Part shown: positions 17,640-26,542 of the stretch, piece by piece | Layout: the number at the start of each line of letters is the position of its first letter | How positions within the stretch are numbered: the first letter of the stretch is position 1 | NCBI GenBank assembly: GCA_963779055.1 | Contig: CAVZWN010000004.1 | Coordinates: 124,001 to 188,000, forward strand | Direction of reading: 5' to 3' | Length of the DNA: 64,000 bases | From: Sulfurimicrobium sp963779055 | Lineage (GTDB): Bacteria; Pseudomonadota; Gammaproteobacteria; Burkholderiales; Sulfuricellaceae | Made by a program: the position numbers and the translations under genes | Notes under the pieces: model-generated | What the model was told of the DNA's origin: nothing | The model's input: only the letters and a program-made list of their open reading frames with translations | Databases searched by the model: none

Positions 17640-18704
17640 ATGTCGCGCCCGCTTCGTGCCACGGTGGACCTGTCTGCACTGCGTCACAATCTGGGCGTTG
17701 CCCGCAAGCATGCGCCGCATGCACGCATCATGGCGGTAATCAAGGCCAATGGCTACGGACATGGCATGCTGCGGGTGGCAAAGGCGCTGGACGATGCGGA
17801 TGGATTCGCCGTACTCAATCTTTCAGAAGCCATCGCCCTGCGTGAAGCAGGCTTCAGGCAGGAAATCCTTTTGCTGGAAGGTTTTTTCAGTGCAGATGAA
17901 CTGCCCCTGTTGTTTCAACATGGCTTGTCCAGCGTGTTTCATGCACAGTGGCAGATCGATGCCCTGCTGCAATCACAGGCATCCAGGCCGATCCAGGCAT
18001 GGCTCAAAATCAATACCGGCATGAACCGCCTCGGTTTTCAGCCCGATGAATTTCCTGCGGCACTGCAAAATTTTCAGCAGATTGGCGCAAAAGTAACGCT
18101 GATGACCCACTTTGCCTGTGCAGATGAAAAAGGTGGCATTACGCAACAGCTTGCGCTGTTCAACACCATCACCTCCGGGCAGCAGTTGCCACGCAGCCTG
18201 TCCAACTCCGCCGCAACCCTGTGCTATCCGGAGGCGCACGGGGACTGCATCCGCCCCGGCATCATGCTTTACGGCGCTTCGCCCTTGAGTCACCAGAGCG
18301 CTTCAGAACTGGGCCTCAAGCCTGCCATGACGCTTTCCAGCGAAATCATCGCCGTGCGCGACATTCAAGCCGGTACGGCAGTAGGCTATGGCGCCAGCTT
18401 CCGGGCAGACAGTAGCATGCGCATTGGCACCGTGGCCTGTGGTTACGCTGATGGCTACCCACGCCACGCCCCGAGCGGCACGCCTGTGCTGGTTAATGGA
18501 CAACGCAGCCGCATCATCGGACGAATTTCCATGGATATGCTGACCGTGGATCTGACCGGCATTCCTGATGCCCGGATCGGCTCCCCTGTAACACTGTGGG
18601 GCAAAGGCCTGTCCGTGGACGAAATCGCCACCGCAGCAGGCACCATCAGCTACGAGCTGCTCTGTGCTGTGGCCCAGCGCGTTCCCATGATCGAGGCTGC
18701 CTGA
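17640..18704 (+). CDS. alr: Alanine racemase (biosynthetic)
   Basis: The 354-residue PLP enzyme interconverts L- and D-alanine for peptidoglycan. The start is the ATG at 17640 (MSRPLRATVDLSALRHNL); a more upstream ATG would lie inside the repaired dnaB end. The PLP lysine is in AVIKANGYGHG near residue 36. The second catalytic residue is the tyrosine in TAVGYGASFRA. The C-terminal domain includes GRISMDMLTVDLT. It is tightly packed between dnaB and radA, a common gammaproteobacterial and betaproteobacterial order, and co-transcription is likely. Confidence 0.96.
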   Translation: MSRPLRATVDLSALRHNLGVARKHAPHARIMAVIKANGYGHGMLRVAKALDDADGFAVLNLSEAIALREAGFRQEILLLEGFFSADELPLLFQHGLSSVFHAQWQIDALLQSQASRPIQAWLKINTGMNRLGFQPDEFPAALQNFQQIGAKVTLMTHFACADEKGGITQQLALFNTITSGQQLPRSLSNSAATLCYPEAHGDCIRPGIMLYGASPLSHQSASELGLKPAMTLSSEIIAVRDIQAGTAVGYGASFRADSSMRIGTVACGYADGYPRHAPSGTPVLVNGQRSRIIGRISMDMLTVDLTGIPDARIGSPVTLWGKGLSVDEIATAAGTISYELLCAVAQRVPMIEAA

Positions 18705-18707
18705 TTC

Positions 18708-20066
18708 ATGGCCAAAGCCAAATCCATCTATACCTGCACCGAATGCGGCGGCCAGTCGCCCAAATGGCAGGGACAGTGCCCGCACTGCACGGCCTGGAAT
18801 ACGCTGGTCGAGACTATCGCCGAAACGGCCGCAGGCAATCGTTACAACGCCCTGGCGGTGACCAGCAAGGTACAGAGCCTGAGCGAAGTCGAGGCTCAGG
18901 AAGTCCCGCGCCAACCCACCGGCATTGCAGAATTCGACCGCGTGCTGGGCGGCGGCCTGGTGCAAGGTGCCGTGGTGCTGATTGGCGGCGACCCGGGCAT
19001 CGGCAAATCCACCCTGTTGCTGCAGGCTTTGTGCCATCTGAGCACCCGCAATAATGTGCTCTATGTCAGCGGCGAGGAATCCGCTCAGCAGATCGCATCG
19101 CGCGCCAAGCGCCTCGCACTGGAAGCCAGATCTGTCCAGTTGCTGGCGGAAATCAGCCTGGAAAAGATTCTGGCTACTCTGGCGGCGAATAAACCTGCAG
19201 TGGCGGTCATCGACTCGATCCAGACCGTGTATTCCGAAGCGTTGCAGTCCGCTCCCGGCAGCGTGGCCCAGGTACGCGAATGCGCGGCCCAGCTCACGCG
19301 CTTCGCCAAGCAGTCGGGTACGTCCGTGATCCTGGTCGGCCACGTCACCAAGGAAGGCGCACTGGCAGGCCCACGAGTGCTGGAGCACATCGTCGATACC
19401 GTGCTCTATTTCGAAGGCGACAACAACTCCAGCTTCCGCCTGGTGCGTGCTTTCAAGAACCGCTTTGGCGCAGTCAACGAACTGGGCGTCTTTGCCATGA
19501 CTGAAAAAGGGCTGCGCGAGGTCAGTAACCCCTCTGCGCTATTCCTGTCTCATCACGGGCAGGATGTTGCCGGTTCCTGCGTCATGGTCACGCAGGAAGG
19601 CACCCGCCCACTGCTGGTGGAAATTCAGGCGCTGGTGGATGAGGCGCATGCACCCAACCCGCGCCGCCTGTCCGTGGGGCTGGAGCAGAACCGCCTTGCC
19701 ATGCTGCTCGCGGTGCTGCATCGCCACGCCGGAATTGCCTGCTTCGACCAGGATGTCTTCGTCAATGCCGTAGGCGGCGTCAGGATTACCGAACCGGCAG
19801 CAGACCTGGCGGTATTGCTGGCGATCGTTTCTTCGCTCAGGAACCGGCCATTGCCGGGCAAGCTGGTAGTGTTCGGCGAAATCGGGCTGGCCGGGGAAAT
19901 CCGCCCGGTACAGCGCGGGCAGGAACGCCTCAGGGAAGCTGCCAAGCTGGGTTTCACGCATGCGGTCGTACCCAGGGGCAACAAACCCAAACAGGCGATT
20001 TCCGGCATGGAAATCATCGCGGTGGAACGGCTGGAGCAGGCCGTCGACTACTGCAGGGCTCAATAG
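18708..20066 (+). CDS. radA: DNA repair protein RadA
   Basis: The 452-residue product has the four-cysteine zinc finger (CTECGGQSPKWQGQCPHC) at residues 10-27. The RecA-like ATPase has Walker A GGDPGIGKSTLLLQ and the RadA-specific KNRFG motif. The Lon-like C-terminal domain contains VRITEPAADLAVLLAI. RadA promotes branch migration during recombination. It begins three bases after the alr stop. The next gene, a PP2C phosphatase, starts immediately after its stop codon, so transcription probably runs on into the signalling module. Confidence 0.97.
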   Translation: MAKAKSIYTCTECGGQSPKWQGQCPHCTAWNTLVETIAETAAGNRYNALAVTSKVQSLSEVEAQEVPRQPTGIAEFDRVLGGGLVQGAVVLIGGDPGIGKSTLLLQALCHLSTRNNVLYVSGEESAQQIASRAKRLALEARSVQLLAEISLEKILATLAANKPAVAVIDSIQTVYSEALQSAPGSVAQVRECAAQLTRFAKQSGTSVILVGHVTKEGALAGPRVLEHIVDTVLYFEGDNNSSFRLVRAFKNRFGAVNELGVFAMTEKGLREVSNPSALFLSHHGQDVAGSCVMVTQEGTRPLLVEIQALVDEAHAPNPRRLSVGLEQNRLAMLLAVLHRHAGIACFDQDVFVNAVGGVRITEPAADLAVLLAIVSSLRNRPLPGKLVVFGEIGLAGEIRPVQRGQERLREAAKLGFTHAVVPRGNKPKQAISGMEIIAVERLEQAVDYCRAQ

Positions 20067-20837
20067 ATGAACGCCCGCACCTTCACCTGGGAATTTGCCG
20101 GCGCCAGTGATACGGGCCAGGTCAGATCGGGCAATGAAGACGCCATCGCCTGGGATGCCGATTTCGGGCTGGCCTTGCTGGCCGACGGAATGGGCGGTTA
20201 TGAAGGCGGAGAAATTGCCAGCAATCTGGCCATCAAAACAGCGCTTGAATCCTTCAGCAAACCCCTGGCACCTCATTGGCGCGAAGCCGAATGGGCCAGC
20301 AAGATCAGCGACCCGGTATTGAAGCTATACGCGGCTGTCAGCGAAGCCAACCAGCGCGTGCACGATACCGCGCTCAAGAAGCCCCGCTACGAAGGAATGG
20401 GGACTACTTTCGTGGCAGCCTACTTTCATGATGACCGGGTCACCTTGGCCCATATTGGGGATTCACGCATTTACCTGTGGCGCAATCGCATGCTGAAGCA
20501 GCTCACGGTTGATCACACCATGATTCAGGAACGCATCGAGAGTGGAGAAATCACGGCGGCAGAAGCTGCCTCCGATGCCTACCGGGGGGTACTGACACGC
20601 GCCCTGGGTGTGGATGCCGTGGTGGAAGTGGATATGAGAGAAGTCACCATCCAGGCCGGGGACATTTACCTGCTCTGCTCCGACGGGTGTTACGATATGC
20701 TCTCTAATAGTGAAATAATCGCCACCATGACCGCATTCCAGGAAGACCCGCAGCAACTGGTCCGCCAACTGGTGCAACAAGCCAATGAGAACGGCGGCTA
20801 TGACAATATTTCGGCCGTTGCGGTACGCGTCAGTTAG
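20067..20837 (+). CDS. PP2C-type Ser/Thr protein phosphatase (first copy)
   Basis: The 256-residue cytoplasmic protein shows the bacterial PPM/PP2C motifs in order: SDTGQVRSGNEDA, LLADGMGGYEGG, YEGMGTTFVAAYF, LAHIGDSRIYLW, LLCSDGCYDML and ENGGYDNISAVAV. The metal-binding aspartates in DGMGG, SDG and YDN are all present. It removes phosphate from Ser/Thr residues, probably of substrates of the kinase encoded at 22676-24010. The gene abuts radA and is eight bases before an FHA-domain gene. A paralogue with the same FHA partner lies at 24162-24974. Confidence 0.93.
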   Translation: MNARTFTWEFAGASDTGQVRSGNEDAIAWDADFGLALLADGMGGYEGGEIASNLAIKTALESFSKPLAPHWREAEWASKISDPVLKLYAAVSEANQRVHDTALKKPRYEGMGTTFVAAYFHDDRVTLAHIGDSRIYLWRNRMLKQLTVDHTMIQERIESGEITAAEAASDAYRGVLTRALGVDAVVEVDMREVTIQAGDIYLLCSDGCYDMLSNSEIIATMTAFQEDPQQLVRQLVQQANENGGYDNISAVAVRVS

Positions 20838-20845
20838 GGAGGGAT

Positions 20846-21589
20846 ATGTCTAAACTGGTTTTGCGGGGAGAAAGAGGCCCTGCCAAAGAGTTTGAACTCG
20901 ACCGTGAGCGTGTCACGATCGGGCGCAAGGCGCACAGCGACATCCATCTCGATGACTCAGCCGTCAGCGGGAATCATGCCGTCATTATCACGCTGGGCAG
21001 CGATTCCTTTCTGGAAGACCTGGACAGCACCAACGGCATCAAGGTCAATCAGAACAGCATCCGGAAATGCGTACTCCAGGATGGTGACGAAATTCGCATC
21101 GCCCACTACACCTTCACCTTTGTCAGCGAAATACTGGAGCCCAGCGCACCGGGAAAAACCATTGCCGCAACCCCCATAACAGAGATTGCGCCTCCCCCTC
21201 ATGCCACGGCACTGGACGAGGCGACCACCATGCCGTGTTTGCCCGGACACAAACCCGCTACCGGCCCGGACACACTGCCTCAGCGTGATGCATTCGAGAA
21301 TGGTGAAACAGCCCAAACCGGCGGCAGCGAGCTCGGCGTACTGAAAATCACCTCCGGCCCGGGAGCCGGGCAGACGCTGGAATTATCCAGACCTGTCACC
21401 ACGCTCGGGAAACCCGGCATTCAGGTTGCGGCCATCACCTTGCGTGATGGCCAGCATTACCTCGGGCTCGTTGAAGGCACGGAACTTCCCCTGATTAACG
21501 GCGAAGAAATCAAGACCCTGCCTTGCCAGCTCCAGCCCCGCGACATTATCAATATTGCGGGTATCGAACTGGAGTTTTCCCTGAAATAA
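20846..21589 (+). CDS. FHA-domain phosphothreonine-binding protein (first copy)
   Basis: The 247-residue protein has an N-terminal canonical FHA domain (residues 1-95). The key features are GRKAHSDIHL, SGNHA, DLDSTNGIKVN and QDGDEIRIAHYTF. A low-complexity Pro/Thr linker follows, possibly phosphorylated. A second, degenerate FHA-like domain at about residues 160-245 retains LINGEE and DIINIAGIELEF but lacks the phosphate-binding GR and S-x-x-H. GGGAGGG precedes the ATG. It pairs with the PP2C gene upstream and probably reads phosphothreonine marks set by the nearby kinase. No membrane segment is visible. Confidence 0.9.
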   Translation: MSKLVLRGERGPAKEFELDRERVTIGRKAHSDIHLDDSAVSGNHAVIITLGSDSFLEDLDSTNGIKVNQNSIRKCVLQDGDEIRIAHYTFTFVSEILEPSAPGKTIAATPITEIAPPPHATALDEATTMPCLPGHKPATGPDTLPQRDAFENGETAQTGGSELGVLKITSGPGAGQTLELSRPVTTLGKPGIQVAAITLRDGQHYLGLVEGTELPLINGEEIKTLPCQLQPRDIINIAGIELEFSLK

Positions 21590-21701
21590 GAAGGCCGTAT
21601 CCGCAGACGCTGTTTTGCGGAAAAGGGAACTCGCAGCCGGGGATGGAATCTTATTCTGCGCCCCAACAACACTGACATTCAAACCGGAAGAAATAGACCC
21701 C

Positions 21702-22160
21702 ATGCCAAGATTCATACTGCCTTCTGCCCTTATGGCGGCCTTGATGCTCACTGCCTGCAGCAGTGAACCCCAGGACACCCACCCGAATCAGCCTGTCACC
21801 AAGCGCAAGGCGGTTTTTAAGCAAATGATGCGCACACTGGAGCCGATGGGGATGGTGACACGTGAACGCGAACCCTATGAAAGCCACGCATTTCTCGCCA
21901 GCGCACAGCAACTGAAGCAGCTGGCGACGGAGCCTTGGTCACATTTCACTGCGGACAGCAATTACCCGCCTACGCGCGCCCGGCCAGAGGTATGGAAAAA
22001 GCCGGCCGAGTTCGTCCAGGCGCAGCAAAAACTCAGGGAATCAACGGAACAGCTGCTTAAAGCGGCGGAAAGCGGAAATATGGCGCAAATCCGGCCGGCG
22101 CTCAACAGGGTCGAGGAAAGCTGCAAATCCTGCCACCAGCAGTTCCGTGGCAAGATTTAG
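21702..22160 (+). CDS. Lipoprotein class II-type cytochrome c (mono-haem)
   Basis: The 152-residue product starts MPRFILPSALMAALMLTACSS, a lipoprotein signal with the lipobox LTAC, so it is anchored to a membrane facing the periplasm. One haem motif, CKSCH, lies about ten residues from the C-terminus, the placement seen in cytochrome c-prime and c556 helical-bundle proteins. The rest is helical and charged. The start at 21702 is set by GGAAG ten bases upstream and by the signal sequence. Its position inside a phosphosignalling cluster, between an FHA gene and the convergent lipoprotein/kinase operon, is unexpected. A redox-sensing link is only a speculation. Confidence 0.85.
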   Translation: MPRFILPSALMAALMLTACSSEPQDTHPNQPVTKRKAVFKQMMRTLEPMGMVTREREPYESHAFLASAQQLKQLATEPWSHFTADSNYPPTRARPEVWKKPAEFVQAQQKLRESTEQLLKAAESGNMAQIRPALNRVEESCKSCHQQFRGKI

Positions 22161-22173
22161 AAACGAATTACGC

Positions 22174-22671
22174 TTAGTTCTTGCGGTTTTTCCTGGCTGC
22201 CGCTTCAGCCTGCACCTCCCGGAACACCGGCCCCCAGATAGGGTGGCCAGCCTCGCCGGCACTCAGTTCAAACTTCGGATTGAGTGCCAGCACTTTCTTG
22301 AACTCACCCCGGCATGCCAGTTTCTCTCCGGAAACACAGTAGATAAAGGCGAGAAACTTGTGCGCGGTGACCTGTTCGCCAAGCGTAAGTGAATTATCCC
22401 CCAGCGCATTCTGAAAATAACCGGCAGCCTCCTGGTATTTGCCGTCCTCATAATTTTTTACGCCCAGATTCAGGTTCTGTTCGGATTTTCGAGGCGCTGC
22501 CGCTGGAGCGGGCTGCGCTGGCGGCGTTTTTTCAGCCGGTTCATCAGGCTTCATCTGAACCAGGACTTCATCTATCTTGGTGTTGATTTTTTTGATGCTG
22601 GGATTGCTGCATGCACTGACCAGCAACACCAGAGGCAGCAGGGCAAGAAGAGTCAGATTGGATTTCAGCAT
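22174..22671 (-). CDS. TPR-like lipoprotein, possibly TssQ-like
   Basis: The 165-residue product starts MLKSNLTLLALLPLVLLVSACS, a lipoprotein signal with lipobox VSAC. A proline/alanine-rich stretch (PAQPAPAAAPRK) and one to two TPR-like helical hairpins (LGVKNYEDGKYQEAAGYFQNA) follow. The end contains FELSAGEAGHPIWGPVF. The ending recalls lipoproteins annotated as TssQ (type VI secretion-associated), but no secretion genes are in the window, so I leave that as a weak suggestion. It begins five bases after the kinase stop and is almost certainly co-translated with the kinase. It may be a periplasmic partner of the kinase PEGA domain. Confidence 0.75.
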   Translation of the reverse strand: MLKSNLTLLALLPLVLLVSACSNPSIKKINTKIDEVLVQMKPDEPAEKTPPAQPAPAAAPRKSEQNLNLGVKNYEDGKYQEAAGYFQNALGDNSLTLGEQVTAHKFLAFIYCVSGEKLACRGEFKKVLALNPKFELSAGEAGHPIWGPVFREVQAEAAARKNRKN

Positions 22672-22675
22672 AATC

Positions 22676-24010
22676 TCATTTAAATTTGTGTTTGATTTTT
22701 TGCGTTGATTCAGACTCAACATCTATCGTTTGGGAATAAGTCGGGAAACCCGGGTTTTTAATTTCGATTTCGTGTTTGCCAGCGGACAGTTTCAACTCGT
22801 TCAGCGGAGGAGAAACACCTTCCCGCTTCCCGTCCACAAACACCTCCCCCCAGGGCGTCACCGCCAGAGCAAGTGTTCCTTGCGGCGCGGAGAGCATTGA
22901 GAGCAAAGAAGAATCCGTTTTTTCAGGCTGGACCTCGATTTTTTCACTTGGAGCCGGAACCGGTTTCTGCACAGCAGATTTTCCCATATTCAGGAGAAAA
23001 AACCCGAGCACCAGAACAAATGCTCCCAAACCCAGAGCAAGGGGATGCTTCCACCACAAACCCGCTTTCACTGTGTCGCGATCCGCTCCGGAGAACATCA
23101 GCAGCGTCTGTTCCTCAATTGGCCGCGGTTTGCTGCGGCGTTCCAGTGTACGCGGCTTCCCATCCACCCCGGCGTAAAAATTCAATGGCGTCTGCAATGA
23201 CCCATAGCCGCGCAAATCTTCCGCCATCTCGGCCGCATTCTGATAACGGTCGTCCGGATGCTTGGCCAGGGCCCTGGCAACAATATAATTAAAAATTTCC
23301 GGCAGCTCTGGCTTGAGCGTCACCGGCGCTACCGGCATTTCATTGAGAATGCGGTACATGATGGCGCTGATATTGTCCCCGCTGAAGGGCGGCTTTCCCG
23401 TCAGCATTTCATACAGCATCACCCCCAGCGAAAAAATATCTGAGCGCCGGTCCACATCCTGACCAACCACCTGCTCCGGCGACATGTATTTGGGCGACCC
23501 CAGCACCATGCCCGCCAGGGTGCGGGAAGAGGAAGGAATCAGCGCGATACCGAAATCGGTAATCTTCGCCACGCCACTCTTCAGAATCATGATATTGGAC
23601 GGCTTGATGTCGCGGTGAATCACACCATGCTCGTGCGCAAAAGCCAGCCCATCGGCAACCTGGCTTACAATTTCGACGACACGATCGAGATCGAGCTGCG
23701 CGCCGCCATCCATGATATCGCGCAGTTCCACGCCTTCCAGAAACTCCATCGCCATGTAGGCGATATTGTCAGTGTTGCCCACATCATGAATCGTGACAAT
23801 ATTGGGGTGGTTGAGGCGTCCGGCCGATTTGGCCTCACGATAAAAACGCTGTTCAAACTCTTCGAACTCATCCCTGGACAAATCCAGGCTGATGGTCTTG
23901 ATTGCCACGATCCGCTCCAGCAGAGGGTCCTGAGCGCGGTACACCACGCCCATCGCGCCCTGCCCGATTTCGGAAATGATTTCGTAACGACCGATATTCT
24001 GCTTGACCAT
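22676..24010 (-). CDS. Membrane Ser/Thr protein kinase with periplasmic PEGA domain
   Basis: The 444-residue protein has an N-terminal Hanks-type kinase domain (residues 8-270). It shows the glycine loop GQGAMGVVY, the VAIK lysine, the catalytic HRDIKPSN, DFG, and SPEQ with an RRSDIFSLG segment. A juxtamembrane region is followed by one transmembrane helix (LALGLGAFVLVLGFFLL, about residue 330). The periplasmic PEGA domain ends the protein (LALAVTPWGEVFVDGKREG ... LKLSAGKHEIEI). The kinase is intact and should be active. It is flanked by two PP2C and two FHA genes, which supply reversal and recognition of its phosphorylation. It is divergent from the second PP2C gene, with 151 bases between. 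Confidence 0.95.
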   Translation of the reverse strand: MVKQNIGRYEIISEIGQGAMGVVYRAQDPLLERIVAIKTISLDLSRDEFEEFEQRFYREAKSAGRLNHPNIVTIHDVGNTDNIAYMAMEFLEGVELRDIMDGGAQLDLDRVVEIVSQVADGLAFAHEHGVIHRDIKPSNIMILKSGVAKITDFGIALIPSSSRTLAGMVLGSPKYMSPEQVVGQDVDRRSDIFSLGVMLYEMLTGKPPFSGDNISAIMYRILNEMPVAPVTLKPELPEIFNYIVARALAKHPDDRYQNAAEMAEDLRGYGSLQTPLNFYAGVDGKPRTLERRSKPRPIEEQTLLMFSGADRDTVKAGLWWKHPLALGLGAFVLVLGFFLLNMGKSAVQKPVPAPSEKIEVQPEKTDSSLLSMLSAPQGTLALAVTPWGEVFVDGKREGVSPPLNELKLSAGKHEIEIKNPGFPTYSQTIDVESESTQKIKHKFK

Positions 24011-24161
24011 GGAACAGGATTATAAGGCGCGTATCCATTTTGAGCGGACATTCTGGCTTATTTTTAATCATTCCTTCCTTGCATGGCATCGGAATGGAAT
24101 GCGAGAATGCGGCGTAGAAAAAAATAAAAACAGGCAACGCCAAACAGGGGATACATAAGTC

Positions 24162-24974
24162 ATGTCAGTACGCAGCGCTCTGGAAATTGCAACCATTACC
24201 GATACAGGAGTAGTACGCTCATTCAACGAAGATGCCATTGCGACCGAACCTGAGCTGGGCCTGGCCTTAGTAGCCGACGGCATGGGAGGCTACAAGGCGG
24301 GAGACGTGGCCAGCGGCATGGCCGCCTCGATCATGACTTCGGAGCTCAAGCGCCTGCTGCGCGAAACCGAACTCACCGCGAGCAGCATTGCGGAAATACT
24401 GAAATCCTCGGCGGGCAGGGCCAACCGGGCCATTTACCAGGCCGCGCAGGCCACTCCGCAGTACCATGGCATGGGCACTACACTGGTTGCCGCTGTGTTT
24501 TATGACAATCACCTGCATTTCACACATATTGGCGATTCACGCCTCTACCGGCTGCGCAGGGGCAAGCTCAAGACACTAACGCAGGATCACTCCATTCTTC
24601 ACGAACAGGTTGCTCTCGGCCTGATTTCCAATGATGACGCCAAGATCTCGCATAACCGCAACCTGGTGACCCGCGCCCTGGGCGTCGAAGCCCAGAGCCA
24701 GTGCGAGGTGCAGGACCAGGCTGTCGAAGTGGGCGATCTCTACCTGCTGTGCTCGGACGGCCTCAACGATATGGTGGACGACATCAACATCGAACTCGCC
24801 CTGAACGCACTGCAGGCCAACCTGCCCCTCACGGCAAAGCAACTGGTGATGATGGCCAACGACAATGGCGGACATGACAACATTTCTGCGATTCTGATCA
24901 AAGTGCTGGAACCCTTCCCCGCTATCGAGCAATCCAGTGGGCTGTTCAGCCGCCTCTTTGGCTGGCTGAAATAA
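24162..24974 (+). CDS. PP2C-type Ser/Thr protein phosphatase (second copy)
   Basis: The 270-residue protein has the complete PP2C motif set: TDTGVVRSFNEDA, LVADGMGGYKAG, YHGMGTTLVAAVF, THIGDSRLYRLR, LLCSDGLNDMV and DNGGHDNISAI. The C-terminus adds a short tail (LFSRLFGWLK) that may be amphipathic and could touch the membrane. It is divergent from the kinase gene and followed ten bases later by an FHA gene. It is similar in layout to the PP2C-FHA pair at 20067-21589, so one pair probably arose by duplication. Confidence 0.93.
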   Translation: MSVRSALEIATITDTGVVRSFNEDAIATEPELGLALVADGMGGYKAGDVASGMAASIMTSELKRLLRETELTASSIAEILKSSAGRANRAIYQAAQATPQYHGMGTTLVAAVFYDNHLHFTHIGDSRLYRLRRGKLKTLTQDHSILHEQVALGLISNDDAKISHNRNLVTRALGVEAQSQCEVQDQAVEVGDLYLLCSDGLNDMVDDINIELALNALQANLPLTAKQLVMMANDNGGHDNISAILIKVLEPFPAIEQSSGLFSRLFGWLK

Positions 24975-24983
24975 CAGGAGAAA

Positions 24984-25694
24984 ATGATGGCAAAACTGGT
25001 TTTAAGCCTTGACGGCGATGTACTCGGATATCATTTTCTTGAAAAGGAACGCTTCAGTATTGGCCGCAAAGCGGATAACGAAATGCAGATCGACGACTCT
25101 TCGGTCAGCAAGGAACACGCCGCCATTCTCACCGTGGGCAACGACCAGATACTGGAAGACCTGGGCAGCACCAACGGTACGCTGGTGAACGGAATCAAGA
25201 TCCAGAAACACATCCTGCAGAACAACGATGTCATCGACATTGGCCGCTATCAGCTCCGCTATATCAATCAGAAAGCCAAACCGGGCGTGGATTCCGACCG
25301 TACCATCATGATGATGCCGGTGATGAGCATGAGACCGGGCAAAAGCGCACCGGAAACACCGGACCAGCCAGACGATCAGGTCGATACAGCGGTTTCAGTG
25401 GCCCGTGCGGCCAATGACAACTTCCCCCTTGGCGGAATCAAGGGACTGGGAGGGATTTATGCAGGGCAGACACTGGAACTAAACCGTCCCCTCGCGACCT
25501 TTGGCACGGCGGGCGTTCAGGTGGCTGTCATCAACCGCCGTCCGCACGGCTATTTCATCACGCGGGTAGAAGGCAAGAAACAGCCGCTGGTCAATGGCCA
25601 GGCGATCGGAGAAGAAGCGCAACAGCTACAGGACAGTGATCAGATTGAAGTCGGCGGGGAAATACTGCGCTTCTTTCTGAAAGTTGCTGGCTAA
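24984..25694 (+). CDS. FHA-domain phosphothreonine-binding protein (second copy)
   Basis: The product is 236 residues (235 if the second ATG is used; CAGGAG lies just upstream). The N-terminal FHA domain is canonical: GRKADNEMQI, SKEHA, DLGSTNGTLVN and NNDVIDIGRYQL. A linker rich in methionine and proline follows. A second divergent FHA-like domain (about residues 150-235) has LVNGQAIGEEAQ and SDQIEVGGEILRF. The double-FHA layout matches the paralogue at 20846-21589. Its 3-prime end overlaps the convergent SDR gene by four bases. Confidence 0.9.
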   Translation: MMAKLVLSLDGDVLGYHFLEKERFSIGRKADNEMQIDDSSVSKEHAAILTVGNDQILEDLGSTNGTLVNGIKIQKHILQNNDVIDIGRYQLRYINQKAKPGVDSDRTIMMMPVMSMRPGKSAPETPDQPDDQVDTAVSVARAANDNFPLGGIKGLGGIYAGQTLELNRPLATFGTAGVQVAVINRRPHGYFITRVEGKKQPLVNGQAIGEEAQQLQDSDQIEVGGEILRFFLKVAG

Positions 25695-26428
25695 CACTCA
25701 ATAATCTGTCCGCTCACGCCGCGGCTGCCGCTACCCATCAGGTACAGGTATTGCGGCATCAGGCTTTCCGGCAGCGGCAAGGATTCAATCACCTCGCCGG
25801 GATGCGTCCTGACACGCTGGGTTGACTGCACCGGGCCGGGAACAATCCCATTGATGCGCAGATTGGGATGCAACTCCAGCTCCTGCGCCCACATCTTCAC
25901 CAGCACTTCTCCGGCCGCCTTGGAAATGGCAAAGCTCCCCCAGTACGCCGCCGGCAAATGGCCATGGGTTTCCGAAGTCAGGATGACGGAGGCATCCGGC
26001 GACGCTTTCAGCAAAGGCAGACAGGCGCGGGTCAGGGCAAAAGGCGCCGTCAGATTGACGCGCAGGGAAACCTGCCACTGTTCGAGGGTATGCTCCTCCA
26101 GCGTGCGCAAGCTGTCGAGGTGCGAAGCGTTGTGCAGAATACCGTCCAGGCGGCCGAACTGGCGCCGGACCCCTGTCGCCAGTGCTTCGAACTCCCTGTC
26201 CCCGGCACTGAACAGATCAAGTGGAAAAATCGCCGCCTGAGGCAGGCCTGCCGCCTCGATTTCATCATAGACCGCCTCGAGTTTTTCCACCTTCCGGCCA
26301 TGCAGAATAACCGTTGCGCCATACGAAGCAAAAGTCAGAGCCGCCGTTCGACCGATGCTCTGGCCTGCGCCAGTCACCAGTATCACGCGATCCTGAAGCA
26401 GATTTTGAGCGGGCTGATAATTCTTCAT
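25691..26428 (-). CDS. YciK-like short-chain dehydrogenase with Phe in place of the catalytic Tyr
   Basis: The 245-residue protein has the Rossmann nucleotide-binding motif VTGAGQSIGR, the HNAS motif (LHNASHLDS), a conserved serine (ILTSETHG) and the lysine of the active site. It closely follows the YciK subgroup in layout. In the YxxxK motif the sequence reads WGSFAISK, so the catalytic tyrosine is phenylalanine (TTT codon). Oxidoreductase activity may therefore be lost or altered. It is convergent with the second FHA gene and shows no clear operon partner. The substrate is unknown. Confidence 0.85.
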   Translation of the reverse strand: MKNYQPAQNLLQDRVILVTGAGQSIGRTAALTFASYGATVILHGRKVEKLEAVYDEIEAAGLPQAAIFPLDLFSAGDREFEALATGVRRQFGRLDGILHNASHLDSLRTLEEHTLEQWQVSLRVNLTAPFALTRACLPLLKASPDASVILTSETHGHLPAAYWGSFAISKAAGEVLVKMWAQELELHPNLRINGIVPGPVQSTQRVRTHPGEVIESLPLPESLMPQYLYLMGSGSRGVSGQIIEC

Positions 26429-26542
26429 TGGGAACCGGTAATCATAATTTCGAATTTGCGAATTATAACGGATATCCTGGCCTGGCTTAACTCCGGTGAT
26501 GATGGTTTGTGCCAGCGCCTTAGACGCGCGCCAATTCCGCCA

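Noticed and set aside
20067..25694. A type VI secretion gene cluster
   Set aside because: Kinase, PP2C, FHA and a TssQ-like lipoprotein are present, but none of the structural Tss proteins is in the window.
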